Shown: in pieces, positions 8,816 to 16,123 of the stretch
Layout of the letters: every line of letters starts with the position of its first letter
How positions within the stretch are numbered: the first letter of the stretch is position 1
NCBI GenBank assembly: GCA_900314825.1
Contig: OMWS01000026.1
Coordinates: 1 to 37,324 of the forward strand
Direction: 5' to 3'
Source of the DNA: an uncultured Veillonellaceae bacterium
Lineage (GTDB): Bacteria; Bacillota; Negativicutes; Selenomonadales; Selenomonadaceae
Length of the DNA stretch: 37,324 nt
Translations under genes and position numbers: made by a program
The notes under the pieces: generated by a model
Database searches by the model: none
Seen by the model: only the letters and a program-made list of their open reading frames with translations
What the model was told of the DNA's origin: nothing

Positions 8816-9527
8816 ACGGCTGCCACCTCCCCCGATACCGCAAGAGCGGGTCGCAAAGTTTTTCTTGGAGTCCCGGATCCTTTACCCGGATTTCCTGCAA
8901 CAATGGCTGCACATCATAGTCCACAATCCGCCACGCGCAGTCCCGTGTCACCGTATCGTACACGATATAACTGCACCCCTGCCCGTCGCGCTGCTGGCCG
9001 AGCGAGCCAGGATTATAGATCTTTGTCCGGCCACAGGACTTCATCATCTTATGATGCGTGTGGCCCAAGAAGACGACATCATATTTCTGATAAGCCTCCA
9101 CAGGCACAGCATCCTTGTCCGGATACAGCCGCCCCTGCGTCGGGCGGTCTGGCGTGCCATGGAAAAATCCGATGCACAAGCCGTCCGCCACAAGTTCTGC
9201 GCCATCCGACCAAGAACGGACAAACGTCCACACTTCATCTGGCAGTTCTTTCAAGTGCCGATAGCTCGAACCGTAACGGCGCACGAGCTCCTCCGCATCC
9301 ACCTTGCCAGCGAGCGCATCTAGTGCAAGTTCCTCATGGTTGCCACGCAGGCACGTCAAGGAAGAAAGCTCTTCCAGCCGGTGGAAGCACTCCGCCTGCC
9401 CGTAGTAATAGCCGAAGACATCGCCGAGGAAATACCATTGGTCTGCATGTTCCTCCGCCATCTGCGCCAGCGCCGCACGGAACGCGTACGCATTGCCGTG
9501 GAGGTCGCTGAAAACAAGCAGTTTCAT
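8775..9527 (-). CDS. YfcE/MJ0936-type metallophosphoesterase
   Basis: This is a calcineurin-like phosphoesterase of 250 residues. All five metal-site motifs are visible in order: FSDLHGN, YFLGDVFGYY, LRGNHEE, FHGTPD and VFLGHTHH, followed by the family's YNPGSLGQQRDG signature. The start is ATG 9527, overlapping the stop of the epimerase gene as ATGA, and it gives the usual N-terminus MKLLVFSDLHGN. A frame opening further upstream at 9629 would add 34 residues without homology. Members are phosphodiesterases or phosphatases with varied substrates. In this operon it may act on a phosphorylated glycan intermediate or a nucleotide sugar by-product, but the substrate cannot be read from the sequence. 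Its 3' end overlaps the ATP-grasp gene by 41 bases. Confidence 0.85.
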   Translation of the reverse strand: MKLLVFSDLHGNAYAFRAALAQMAEEHADQWYFLGDVFGYYYGQAECFHRLEELSSLTCLRGNHEELALDALAGKVDAEELVRRYGSSYRHLKELPDEVWTFVRSWSDGAELVADGLCIGFFHGTPDRPTQGRLYPDKDAVPVEAYQKYDVVFLGHTHHKMMKSCGRTKIYNPGSLGQQRDGQGCSYIVYDTVTRDCAWRIVDYDVQPLLQEIRVKDPGLQEKLCDPLLRYRGRWQPYVEKECVGDGGQR

Positions 9528-10408
9528 GCGCGTCCCCCGCTTTCCAGCATCCACCGCAACGTATCTTGAAGCGCGTATCCAGGGACAAATCCAAGTTCCG
9601 TGCGGATTTTTTCCTGCGACACGATCCAATGGTCATGTTCCTGCGCATCCGTCCCCGTGAAGGAAATCCGGCTCTTGCCGCCGCAAAGGTCGCGGCAGAG
9701 CTCCGCCGCTCGGAGGTTGCTGTACGACCGTGCGCCGCCCAAATTGTAAAGGCCGCTCTTCTTTGCACCGAGCGCCACGCAAAGCGAACGCGCGACATCA
9801 CGCACATCGATGTAGCTCTGCACTCTGCCGCCCTGCCCGTACAGCGTGATGGGTTCGCCCTTCTCTGCTTGGGCAAGAACGATAGGGAGGAAACTCCGAC
9901 GCATGCCAACGCCGACAGGCGCGGCCATGCGCAAGACGACGGTCGTGCAATCCGGATGCACGTTCCGATAGATGTCCAGCAATTGCTCGCCGAAAAATTT
10001 CGTCGCGTGGTACACCGTCAGCGGCGCGATCGGATGCTGCTCATCGATCGGCTCGCATCGCGGACGGCCATACACGCCGATGCTCGACAGATAAACAAAA
10101 TGTCTGCATCCGTCTGCGAGACGCAAGACATCTTGCATCCCTTGCGCGTTATCCTGGATCACATCCGCCGCATCAAACGCCATATCAAGATTTGCCGCGA
10201 GATGGAGCACTGCATCAAATACGCCGAGCTTCTCTCGCAAACGTGCAAAATCCTCGCACTGCCCCAGCCGCGATGAAACATACGGCACGCCCGCCACCGC
10301 GCACGCAGCGGCACGACCGAGGCCGATGACTTCATGCCCTTCTTTGCGCAGCAGCGCCGCCGCATAGCGTCCGACAAACCCATTGATGCCTGTCACCAGC
10401 ACGCGCAT
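9524..10408 (-). CDS. NAD-dependent epimerase/dehydratase (extended SDR)
   Basis: This 294-residue extended short-chain dehydrogenase has the NAD-binding loop VTGINGFVG at the N-terminus, VLHLAAN near residue 70, VYLSSIGVYG holding the active-site Ser, and the catalytic YHATK (YxxxK). SYIDVRDVARSL and LYNLGGARSYS are typical of nucleotide-sugar epimerases and dehydratases. It should act on a nucleotide-linked sugar as epimerase, dehydratase or 4-reductase; the exact reaction cannot be told. GAGGGATTCT directly precedes the ATG at 10408. The stop overlaps the metallophosphoesterase start by 4 bases, which suggests translational coupling. It follows the radical SAM pair by about 40 bases. Confidence 0.85.
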   Translation of the reverse strand: MRVLVTGINGFVGRYAAALLRKEGHEVIGLGRAAACAVAGVPYVSSRLGQCEDFARLREKLGVFDAVLHLAANLDMAFDAADVIQDNAQGMQDVLRLADGCRHFVYLSSIGVYGRPRCEPIDEQHPIAPLTVYHATKFFGEQLLDIYRNVHPDCTTVVLRMAAPVGVGMRRSFLPIVLAQAEKGEPITLYGQGGRVQSYIDVRDVARSLCVALGAKKSGLYNLGGARSYSNLRAAELCRDLCGGKSRISFTGTDAQEHDHWIVSQEKIRTELGFVPGYALQDTLRWMLESGGRA

Positions 10409-10447
10409 AGAATCCCTCTTTCCTCGTCGGAAAATCGGATGCCGCCG

Positions 10448-11446
10448 TCAATGTCCTGCCAGCATCTTTTTCTCCGGGTCATAGCTTTTCACAAGTGAAC
10501 GCCCTTCGTCGTCCCAACGTTCTTCGCCGATGATGCGCCAGTCCTGGCAACGCTGGCAGACCGAAGGCAGTTCACCAAACCGATGCGCAAGATGGAGCTC
10601 CACAAGCTTACGATTCCTCCGCGCCCAGATATCCGCGATGGATTCGTCGCGGACATTGCCAAAGGTCGTCTCTGCATCCGCATCCAATGCGCATGTTGCG
10701 ACGTTGCCCTCCCATGTAATAGCACAGAGGCCGACAGCATAACCGCAAGCAGCGCGTTTCGTCTCTTGCCTCTTCAATGCATCAATCTCGACTTTGCCGC
10801 CCCATGTGATCGCGCGCCTGCGTGTCGTCCACGCGCCGCGTTCCCGCCAATACGAAAGAATCTGTTCCACCTCCGCATGATTCTCCGGCAGATCGAGCAC
10901 CTTGACTTCCGCGACCATATCCGTGAGCCCGCGCCGACGCTTTCTCTCGAGAAAATAGGCGACGTTTTCATAAATCTTGTCGCGGTCAGCGCCGCGGCTC
11001 ACGCGCTCGAGGACCTCTTTGGAAAATCCGTACACGTCAAAGCTGATGAAGTCGATGCCGGAATCGAGCAGCATATCCGCCATTTCCCGGTTCAGCAACG
11101 TCGCATTCGTATTCATGCAGATATTCGTGAGCCCGCGCTTTTTTGCGTAATCAATCATGAAATACAGCTTATACTGCGCGAGGAGCGGCTCGCCGTAAAA
11201 GTCGAGCCAGACCCGTGCATGCGGGCTCTTTTCTGCGATCTCATCCACGATCTTCCGATAGAGCTCCATGTTCATGTAGCCCCGCGGACGCGTCAGCTTG
11301 TCATTGTTGCACATGATGCAGTTCAGATTGCATCGGTTCGTGATCTCAATGGCCACATTCAAGGGGAATTCGCTTTTCTTCAAGCGTTTTTCCAGTTCAT
11401 ACACGTCTTCGTACAAAATCTGCACGCTCCTCCGATATATCGTCAT
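10448..11446 (-). CDS. Radical SAM/SPASM protein, second of a tandem pair
   Basis: The radical SAM cluster motif is CNLNCIMC (Cys 39, 43 and 46, a CxxxCxxC). A C-terminal SPASM/twitch-like region has CGYAVGLCAITWEGNVATC and CQRCQDW, which would bind one or more auxiliary iron-sulfur clusters. WLDFYGEPLL is the family's GGEP-like SAM-binding segment. It is a clear paralog of the protein encoded just upstream (10-residue stretches such as KLTRPRGYMN and RLTRPRGFMN correspond). The start is uncertain. ATG 11446 has AGGA only about 2 bases away, whereas TTG 11416 aligns with the paralog's first Met and follows GGAGGAG by about 10 bases. Radical SAM/SPASM enzymes in sugar clusters can epimerise, dehydrate or otherwise modify substrates; the reaction here is unknown. 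Confidence 0.85.
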   Translation of the reverse strand: MTIYRRSVQILYEDVYELEKRLKKSEFPLNVAIEITNRCNLNCIMCNNDKLTRPRGYMNMELYRKIVDEIAEKSPHARVWLDFYGEPLLAQYKLYFMIDYAKKRGLTNICMNTNATLLNREMADMLLDSGIDFISFDVYGFSKEVLERVSRGADRDKIYENVAYFLERKRRRGLTDMVAEVKVLDLPENHAEVEQILSYWRERGAWTTRRRAITWGGKVEIDALKRQETKRAACGYAVGLCAITWEGNVATCALDADAETTFGNVRDESIADIWARRNRKLVELHLAHRFGELPSVCQRCQDWRIIGEERWDDEGRSLVKSYDPEKKMLAGH

Positions 11447-11474
11447 TTCCTGCTGGCAAGGACGATATATCGTC
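11433..11474. repeat. Two copies of a palindromic sequence spaced 30 bases apart
   Basis: CGATATATCGTC occurs at 11433-11444 and again at 11463-11474. The second copy is part of a perfect 14-base palindrome, GACGATATATCGTC (11461-11474). They lie at the 5' end of the second radical SAM gene, between it and its paralog. The 30-base spacing is close to three helical turns, so an operator pair is possible; a small local duplication is the simpler reading. Confidence 0.5.
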
Positions 11475-11504
11475 GGATGTTAAGCCGCGTATTTCTGGCG
11501 CGTA

Positions 11505-12488
11505 CTAACGTCCACCCCCCCCGAGCTTTTGCATGGCTTCGCGGGCTTCGTAGCTGCGAATCATCGGATGGCCTTCTTCATCCCAGCGGTTTTCGCCGAC
11601 GATCTGCCAATCGTGGCAGTTCCGGCAAAGTTCCGGCAAGGCATCCCAATCATGCGCGAGTTGGGGTTTCAAGAACGTTTCGTTGCGGCGCTGCCAGATG
11701 GATGCAATGGATTCTTTCTTCACGTCGCCGAAGACATTCTTCGCATCGACATCCATGACGCATTGCGCGACGAGGCCATCCCATGTGATGGCGCAGATGC
11801 CGACGGCATCGCCGCAGGCATAGCGGTCATCCATGCGCTCCATCTTGCTCGCGATGTCCTCCATCTGACCGCCCCACGAAATGAGCCGCCGCGTCGTCGT
11901 CCACGCGCCATGCATGCGGCCGTATTCCAGAATCTGCGGAATCTCGTCCTTGTTCTCTTCCATCTCCATGGCCTTGAGCTCGATGATTGGCTTCTTCATG
12001 CCGCGCTCGCGTTTGCGGTCGAGCAGGTACTCAATGTTCGCGTAAAACTTGTCGCGGTCGGCACCGACACGGATGGACTCATAGACCTCTTTCGACCAGC
12101 CGTCACAATCGATGCTGATGAAATCAAGCCCCGCGTCGAGAAGCATCTCCGCCATCTCGCGATCAATCAGCGTACCGTTCGTGTTGATGCAGAGATTCTT
12201 CATGCCCTTCTTCTTCGCGTAGTCAATCATGTAGTAGAGCTTCCAGCGCACCAAGAGCGGCTCGCCGTAAAAATCCAGCCACAAACGCGTATAAGGATTT
12301 ACCTCCGCCGCCTCGTCCACGATTTTCTTGTAAAGGAAAATATTCATGAACCCGCGAGGACGCGTCAAGCGGTCATTCAAGCACGTCGTGCAATTCAAAT
12401 TGCAATGGTTGCCGACCTCGATGATGAGGTTCAGTGGGAAATCGCTGAGTTTGTAGTTCTTCTCGATTTCCGCTACGTTTTCATACAT
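11505..12488 (-). CDS. Radical SAM/SPASM protein, first of a tandem pair
   Basis: This 327-residue protein has CNLNCTTC (Cys 29, 33 and 36), the WLDFYGEPLL segment, and C-terminal SPASM-like cysteines in CGDAVGICAITWDGLVAQC and CRNCHDW. It resembles its downstream neighbour along the whole length, so the two arose by duplication. The start is ATG 12488, with AGGAAG 8 bases upstream; a GTG at 12497 sits almost on that site. The end of the gene contains an 8-G run (11515-11522) coding the last glycines, so a change in tract length would alter only the C-terminal tail and possibly the distance to the next gene. Presumed cytosolic enzyme modifying a sugar or acyl group of the glycan; substrate unknown. 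Confidence 0.87.
   Translation of the reverse strand: MYENVAEIEKNYKLSDFPLNLIIEVGNHCNLNCTTCLNDRLTRPRGFMNIFLYKKIVDEAAEVNPYTRLWLDFYGEPLLVRWKLYYMIDYAKKKGMKNLCINTNGTLIDREMAEMLLDAGLDFISIDCDGWSKEVYESIRVGADRDKFYANIEYLLDRKRERGMKKPIIELKAMEMEENKDEIPQILEYGRMHGAWTTTRRLISWGGQMEDIASKMERMDDRYACGDAVGICAITWDGLVAQCVMDVDAKNVFGDVKKESIASIWQRRNETFLKPQLAHDWDALPELCRNCHDWQIVGENRWDEEGHPMIRSYEAREAMQKLGGGGR
11515..11522 (-). repeat. Poly-G tract (8 G on coding strand)
   Basis: An uninterrupted run of 8 C on the plus strand, 8 G in the coding strand, lies in the last codons of the first radical SAM gene. The frame is intact at this length. It could be a slippage site, but a run of 8 is not rare enough in DNA of this composition to prove that. 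Confidence 0.5.
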
Positions 12489-12518
12489 ATGGTTCACTTC
12501 CTAATTCATCAAGCGAGC

Positions 12519-13174
12519 TTAGATTTTCATATCTTTGCTGCTTCGCTCCAGCTCCACGCTGCGCTCCGGGACGATGACCTTGCCCGCATCCACATCGTGC
12601 GCGACATATGCGCCTGCGCCGACGAGGACACGATCTCCGATCTGGACGCCATTCTTCACCGTGCAGTTGTTTCCGAGGAAGCACTCGTCCCCGATCTGCA
12701 CCTGCCCAGCTACTGCAACGGATGGAGCAAAAAAATTGTAATCGCCCACCTGTGTGTGATGGCAGATCGTCACACCAGCCTCGAAGAGATTCCCATCTCC
12801 GAGGTGGACGAACGGCTGAATCACGCAACCCGGCAGGACGATCGTGCCCTCGCCGATGCATTCGGCATCCACGCGGGATTCCCGGCTGATGAACGACGCG
12901 AGCGTGTACCCGTCCGCCTTCAGGCGTGCCGCCATCGCGCGGCGCATTCATTTGACGGTATCCGATCGTCAGGAGAATCTGGAAATCCTTCCCAGCCAGC
13001 CGTTCCCTCAAATGTTCATACGGCAGTACCCCCCCCCGAATTGGACAATTGTCCATTATCAAGATACTTTTCATTCACCGTATATCCAAGCAAGCGATAG
13101 CGTTCCTCATGCTCCACATACCAGCCGACGAGCTCTGAAAAATCCGTATGTCCGAAAATCACGATGTTCTGCAT
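12519..13174 (-). pseudogene. Hexapeptide sugar O/N-acetyltransferase (PglD/NeuD-like), frameshifted at a 9-G tract
   Basis: The gene starts at ATG 13174 (GAGGG upstream, 10 bases after the preceding paralog's stop) and opens MQNIVIFGHTDFSELVGWY, matching that paralog. At 13029-13037 a run of 9 G throws the frame into a TGA a few codons later. With 8 G it would continue as GGVLPYEHL...ILLTIGY, which again matches the paralog. A second break lies near 12950, where a CG-repeat (GCGCC) looks two bases short; the frame resumes RRAMAARLKADGYTLASFIS and runs through left-handed beta-helix repeats such as IGEGTIVLPGCVI and IGDECFLGNNCTVKNGV to a stop at 12519. As read, no intact protein is made. It is either a decaying gene, a phase-off state plus a second lesion, or contains sequencing errors. 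Confidence 0.75.
13029..13037 (-). repeat. Poly-G tract (9 G on coding strand) at a frameshift
   Basis: Nine consecutive C on the plus strand. Eight would keep the acetyltransferase frame open through the next 30 codons; nine leads to an immediate stop. It is adjacent to a perfect 12-base palindrome, GGACAATTGTCC (13043-13054). This is a good candidate for a slipped-strand contingency site. Confidence 0.7.
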
Positions 13175-13183
13175 AGCATTCCC

Positions 13184-13819
13184 TCACTTGTAGCTGTACC
13201 CCTCGCCCATGTCATACGTCGTGCATTTCGCCGGAATGACCATGTGATACGGTTTCACGTCGTGGCTGACATACGCTGCCGCGCCGATCATTGCGTGATG
13301 ACCGATCGTCACGCCGTTGCGTGCCGTCGCGTTGTTGCCGAGGAAGCAATTGTCCTCGACCGTCACGTGTCCCGAGAGCGAGACCGATGGCGCAAAGTAG
13401 CAGTAATTGCCTACGACGTCATGGTGGCCGATGAGCGTATGATCGACGATGTAATTGAAATCCCCCAATTTGGCAAACGGATGGACGACGACATCATCGA
13501 GCAGGATATTCCCTCGTCCGATATCTCCATGCACGATCGCGCGCGGGCTGATGAAATCGACGAGGCGATACCCCTCTGCCAGCAGCATCTCCACGAGCTT
13601 CTTCCGGTTTTCATTCATATTCGTATAGCCGACCGTCATGAGGATACCAACCTCGCCTTTCGGGAAATGCACATCCAGTTCATCGAACGGGATCACATCG
13701 CCATCGGCATAGGCGCGATTGACCGTATAGCCGCGCACGCGATACATTCCATATTTCTCGCAGTAAAACGCTATGAGCTCCGAAAAATCCGTATGCCAGA
13801 AAATCACGATATCCTGCAT
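13184..13819 (-). CDS. PglD/NeuD-like hexapeptide-repeat sugar acetyltransferase
   Basis: This 211-residue protein has the two-domain plan of PglD and NeuD. The N-terminal Rossmann-like domain begins MQDIVIFWHTDFSELIAFY and contains GILMTVGYTNMNENRKKL. A left-handed beta-helix then carries hexapeptide repeats such as IGRGNILLDDVVVHP, LGDFNYIVDHTLIGHH and EDNCFLGNNATARNGVTIG. The His in LIGHHDVVG sits where the catalytic His of this family is found. Such enzymes transfer acetyl from acetyl-CoA to an amino or hydroxyl group of a nucleotide sugar. The start is ATG 13819 with GGAGG about 10 bases upstream; a GTG at 13831 overlaps that site. It is followed 10 bases later by a frameshifted paralog, so this copy probably supplies the activity. 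Confidence 0.85.
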   Translation of the reverse strand: MQDIVIFWHTDFSELIAFYCEKYGMYRVRGYTVNRAYADGDVIPFDELDVHFPKGEVGILMTVGYTNMNENRKKLVEMLLAEGYRLVDFISPRAIVHGDIGRGNILLDDVVVHPFAKLGDFNYIVDHTLIGHHDVVGNYCYFAPSVSLSGHVTVEDNCFLGNNATARNGVTIGHHAMIGAAAYVSHDVKPYHMVIPAKCTTYDMGEGYSYK

Positions 13820-13866
13820 CGATTGCTGCACCTCCTTTTGTCCTCAAACGTCAAACGATAGAATGC

Positions 13867-13895
13867 TTGCCAACGTCCCCGCCGCCGTGTAAAAT
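13867..13895 (+). promoter_or_regulatory. Sigma-70-type promoter of the Rpn-family gene
   Basis: TTGCCA (13867-13872) and TAAAAT (13890-13895) are separated by 17 bases, each matching the consensus at 5 of 6 positions. The predicted start near 13902 is about 18 bases before the ATG at 13920. This gives the lone plus-strand gene its own transcription. Confidence 0.7.
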
Positions 13896-13919
13896 AAAAC
13901 CAAGAAAGCGGGGATGCCT

Positions 13920-14894
13920 ATGAAACGCAAGCGAAACACCAAGCAGGATTCCGACACAAAGTTCTATGAACGCACCTACGACAAAGCCGCCAAAAACGTC
14001 ATCGCGACGCGGCAATTTCTCGCTATGATCCTGCACGAGCGCGTGCCGGAATTCCGGCCGTTCAGCCTTGATGTCATCGAGCGCGACTGCATCGACGGGA
14101 CACCTCTCGTCGATGTCGTCCCCGTCGATCCTGGCCAGACGAACCGCAAACGCCCGAAAAAGATTCGTGGCCTGAATACCGAGCAAAGCGACGAAGACGA
14201 GGGCTACATCACGTTCGATGTCCTCTTCTATGCCCGCGTGCCCGGGAGCGGCAAGCGCATCAAACTCCTCATCAACATCGAGGCGCAACGAAGCAATCCG
14301 AGATACCGCCTCTTCTCCCGCGCTTGGTTCTACCTCTCTCGACTCGTCTCCTCGCAAAAGGAGCGCGACTTCACCGGCGAAGACTACGACAGCATCTGCA
14401 AGGTCTACACCATCTGGCTTTGCTTCTATCTGCCCGAGGGTGAGGAAAGTTCCATCACATCTTACCGTTTCCAGCCAGAATGCCTCGTTGGAAACCACAA
14501 AGAACCAGAAAGCGTCTACGACCTCGCGGACATCATTATGATCCATATTGGTGATGACGATGATACTGCCGACACCCTCCTGCGGTTCCTACGTCTCGTT
14601 TTCTTGAAGCAACTGACAGAAAAGGAACTCACGCAGAAACTGCAAGATGATTTTGGTTTGAAACCGAATGAAGAAACTGGAAAGGAGTTGACTGATATGT
14701 GCAATCTCAGTGCCGGCCTGATGGAACGTGCAGAAGCGAAATTCAAAGCCGAGGGCAAAGCTGAGGGCGAGGGAAACATCATCCTCAACATGCTCAAGGA
14801 ACATATGCACCTTAACGCCATCGAACGCTTCACCGGCTGGACAGCCGGTGAGATCCGCGCGCTCGCCGAAAAGAACGGCCTCGCAGTCGAGTGA
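13920..14894 (+). CDS. Rpn/PD-(D/E)XK nuclease family transposase (PF12784 type)
   Basis: This 324-residue protein resembles the PD-(D/E)XK nuclease family transposases, the Rpn group of recombination-promoting nucleases. The nuclease core is visible as FDVLFYARVPGSGKRIKLLI followed by NIEAQR, which supplies the acidic and Glu-x-Gln catalytic positions. The N-terminus KFYERTYDKAAKNVIATRQF and the early ILHERVPEF are typical. A charged helical stretch with AEGKAEGEG near residue 280 precedes a small C-terminal helical region, also usual for the family. ATG 13920 is chosen because GGGGATG lies 5-7 bases upstream; ATG 13914 sits inside that site. It is the only gene on this strand, with its own promoter and terminator, so it is a self-contained insertion in the glycan operon. 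Whether it moves DNA here is unknown. Confidence 0.85.
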   Translation: MKRKRNTKQDSDTKFYERTYDKAAKNVIATRQFLAMILHERVPEFRPFSLDVIERDCIDGTPLVDVVPVDPGQTNRKRPKKIRGLNTEQSDEDEGYITFDVLFYARVPGSGKRIKLLINIEAQRSNPRYRLFSRAWFYLSRLVSSQKERDFTGEDYDSICKVYTIWLCFYLPEGEESSITSYRFQPECLVGNHKEPESVYDLADIIMIHIGDDDDTADTLLRFLRLVFLKQLTEKELTQKLQDDFGLKPNEETGKELTDMCNLSAGLMERAEAKFKAEGKAEGEGNIILNMLKEHMHLNAIERFTGWTAGEIRALAEKNGLAVE

Positions 14895-14909
14895 ACATCC
14901 TTCCATCAT

Positions 14910-14937
14910 CCCGCAGCATCACGCTGCGGGATTTTTT
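14910..14937 (+). terminator. Rho-independent terminator of the Rpn-family gene
   Basis: An 8-bp perfect stem, CCCGCAGC/GCTGCGGG, with a 5-base loop is followed by A and six T, 16 bases after the stop codon. There is no T-run in the other direction, so minus-strand transcription from the acyl carrier protein gene would not be stopped here. Confidence 0.9.
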
Positions 14938-14940
14938 GGT

Positions 14941-15195
14941 TCACTTGCCAGCCGCCTGCAGTTTCGCCTCGATGAAATCCACCATTTCCCCGACGTTTGC
15001 GAGCTTCTGGAGCTCCTGCGCCGGGATCTTGATGCGGAACTGTTTCTCCATCGCGACGACGAGGCGGATCTGCATCAGCGAATCCCAGTCCTCGATATCA
15101 TCCGCATCCGTCTCGCGCGTGAGCACGAGCTCGTCGTCATCAAACACATCGCGGAAAATATCCTGCACCTTTGCAAAAAGTTCATCCTTCGTCAT
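14941..15195 (-). CDS. Acyl carrier protein
   Basis: This 84-residue acidic protein has the size and helical layout of acyl carrier proteins. The phosphopantetheine attachment site is the Ser of DWDSLMQIRLVVAME (residues about 47-61), followed by the usual IPAQELQKLANVGEMVDFIE. GAGGAA precedes the ATG. It follows the methyltransferase gene by 16 bases, and is the last gene of a run containing an adenylating ligase, GNAT, FkbH and VOC protein. It is probably a dedicated carrier for a small acyl or glyceryl group that ends up on the glycan, rather than the fatty-acid ACP. That assignment is inferred from the neighbours. Confidence 0.92.
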   Translation of the reverse strand: MTKDELFAKVQDIFRDVFDDDELVLTRETDADDIEDWDSLMQIRLVVAMEKQFRIKIPAQELQKLANVGEMVDFIEAKLQAAGK

Positions 15196-15211
15196 GAGAA
15201 ATTCCTCGCTT

Positions 15212-16123
15212 TCATTTTCCTGTCAAAAACATCGCCACCAAGATGGCATCTTTGTACTTCACAGCCTTTTCCAGCGTGCGCTTCCGCGTAGGGAAGCAAC
15301 GCTTTTCCAGGATTTCGAATCCTGCGGCTTCGACCATTGCGGCGACGTCTTCGACGGTGCGGAACAGGTAGATGTGATCTTTGACCGGCGCGTTGACGGG
15401 TACGGAAAGGAACACATGCCCCCCCCGAATGGACATTGACCGCAAGCTCCCGAGCAGGCGCAACGGTTCTTCCACATGTTCGAGGACTTCGCACATCGTG
15501 ATGAAATCATATCCTGCCCCCGGCGCCTGTTTCGTGACATCCGTACATTGGAACTGGCACTGGCAGAACTCTTCCTCCGTCAAGAAATGCTGCAAAAGCT
15601 GCTGCGTCATGCGCAAGCTCGTTTCGGACAAATCGGCCGCCGTATACGCCGAGCACCGTCCCATGCGGACAGCATCGCAAAAGTATTTTCCGTGTCCTGG
15701 GCCGATTTCGAGATACGTACCACCTGCCGGTGCATATTTCTCATAAGCTTCGGAGAAGAACCGCAAGCACGCGCGATGTTGTGGCCAGAGGTAGAGCGAG
15801 AGGCCGAGGCCGATCATGTACTTCCACATATATGATTCATCGAAGTATACATTCGCGGCTACTTCCGAGAATTTGTGATACCGGTAATCATCATGCTCGA
15901 TGAAATACTTCGTCTCTTCCATCGTATCGTCGCAGAACATCAGATAGGCTTCCGCGAGCGAAGCGACGGTCTCGCCCTGCAGAAGATAAAATTGCAGGAG
16001 GCGTTCGCAATCTGCCGCCTCATCATCGATCAGCTGCTCGGACAGGCCGCGCAGATACTTCCCTTGCATCGGACGCTGCGCGGCAATCTGCGCCACAAGT
16101 GTTTGCAGGTCATTTGTCTCCAT
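15212..16123 (-). CDS. Class I SAM-dependent methyltransferase
   Basis: The C-terminal half of this 303-residue protein is a Methyltransf_11/12-type domain: SAM motif YLEIGPGHGKYF near residue 137, TAADLSE as the acidic strand-2 position, and MCEVLEHVEEPLRLLG as motif IV. The N-terminal 110 residues are helical and unassigned. An 8-G run (15419-15426) codes the glycines of SIRGGHVFLSVPVN in the catalytic domain and is in frame, so a one-base change would destroy the enzyme. GGAGG lies about 6 bases before the ATG. The start overlaps the VOC gene by 14 bases. Within the FkbH/ACP group it may methylate the acyl group while carrier-bound, or the sugar. The substrate is not known. Confidence 0.82.
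   Translation of the reverse strand: METNDLQTLVAQIAAQRPMQGKYLRGLSEQLIDDEAADCERLLQFYLLQGETVASLAEAYLMFCDDTMEETKYFIEHDDYRYHKFSEVAANVYFDESYMWKYMIGLGLSLYLWPQHRACLRFFSEAYEKYAPAGGTYLEIGPGHGKYFCDAVRMGRCSAYTAADLSETSLRMTQQLLQHFLTEEEFCQCQFQCTDVTKQAPGAGYDFITMCEVLEHVEEPLRLLGSLRSMSIRGGHVFLSVPVNAPVKDHIYLFRTVEDVAAMVEAAGFEILEKRCFPTRKRTLEKAVKYKDAILVAMFLTGK
15419..15426 (-). repeat. Poly-G tract (8 G on coding strand)
   Basis: Eight C on the plus strand, in frame within the methyltransferase domain. The bases just upstream in coding sense (TGTCCATTC before the G run) closely resemble those before the 9-G tract at 13029-13037 (TGTCCAATTC). Confidence 0.6.

Noticed and set aside
13867..14937. Terminal inverted repeats or a target duplication of the Rpn-family insertion
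   Set aside because: I compared the flanks by eye and found no matching ends, so no transposon borders are claimed.
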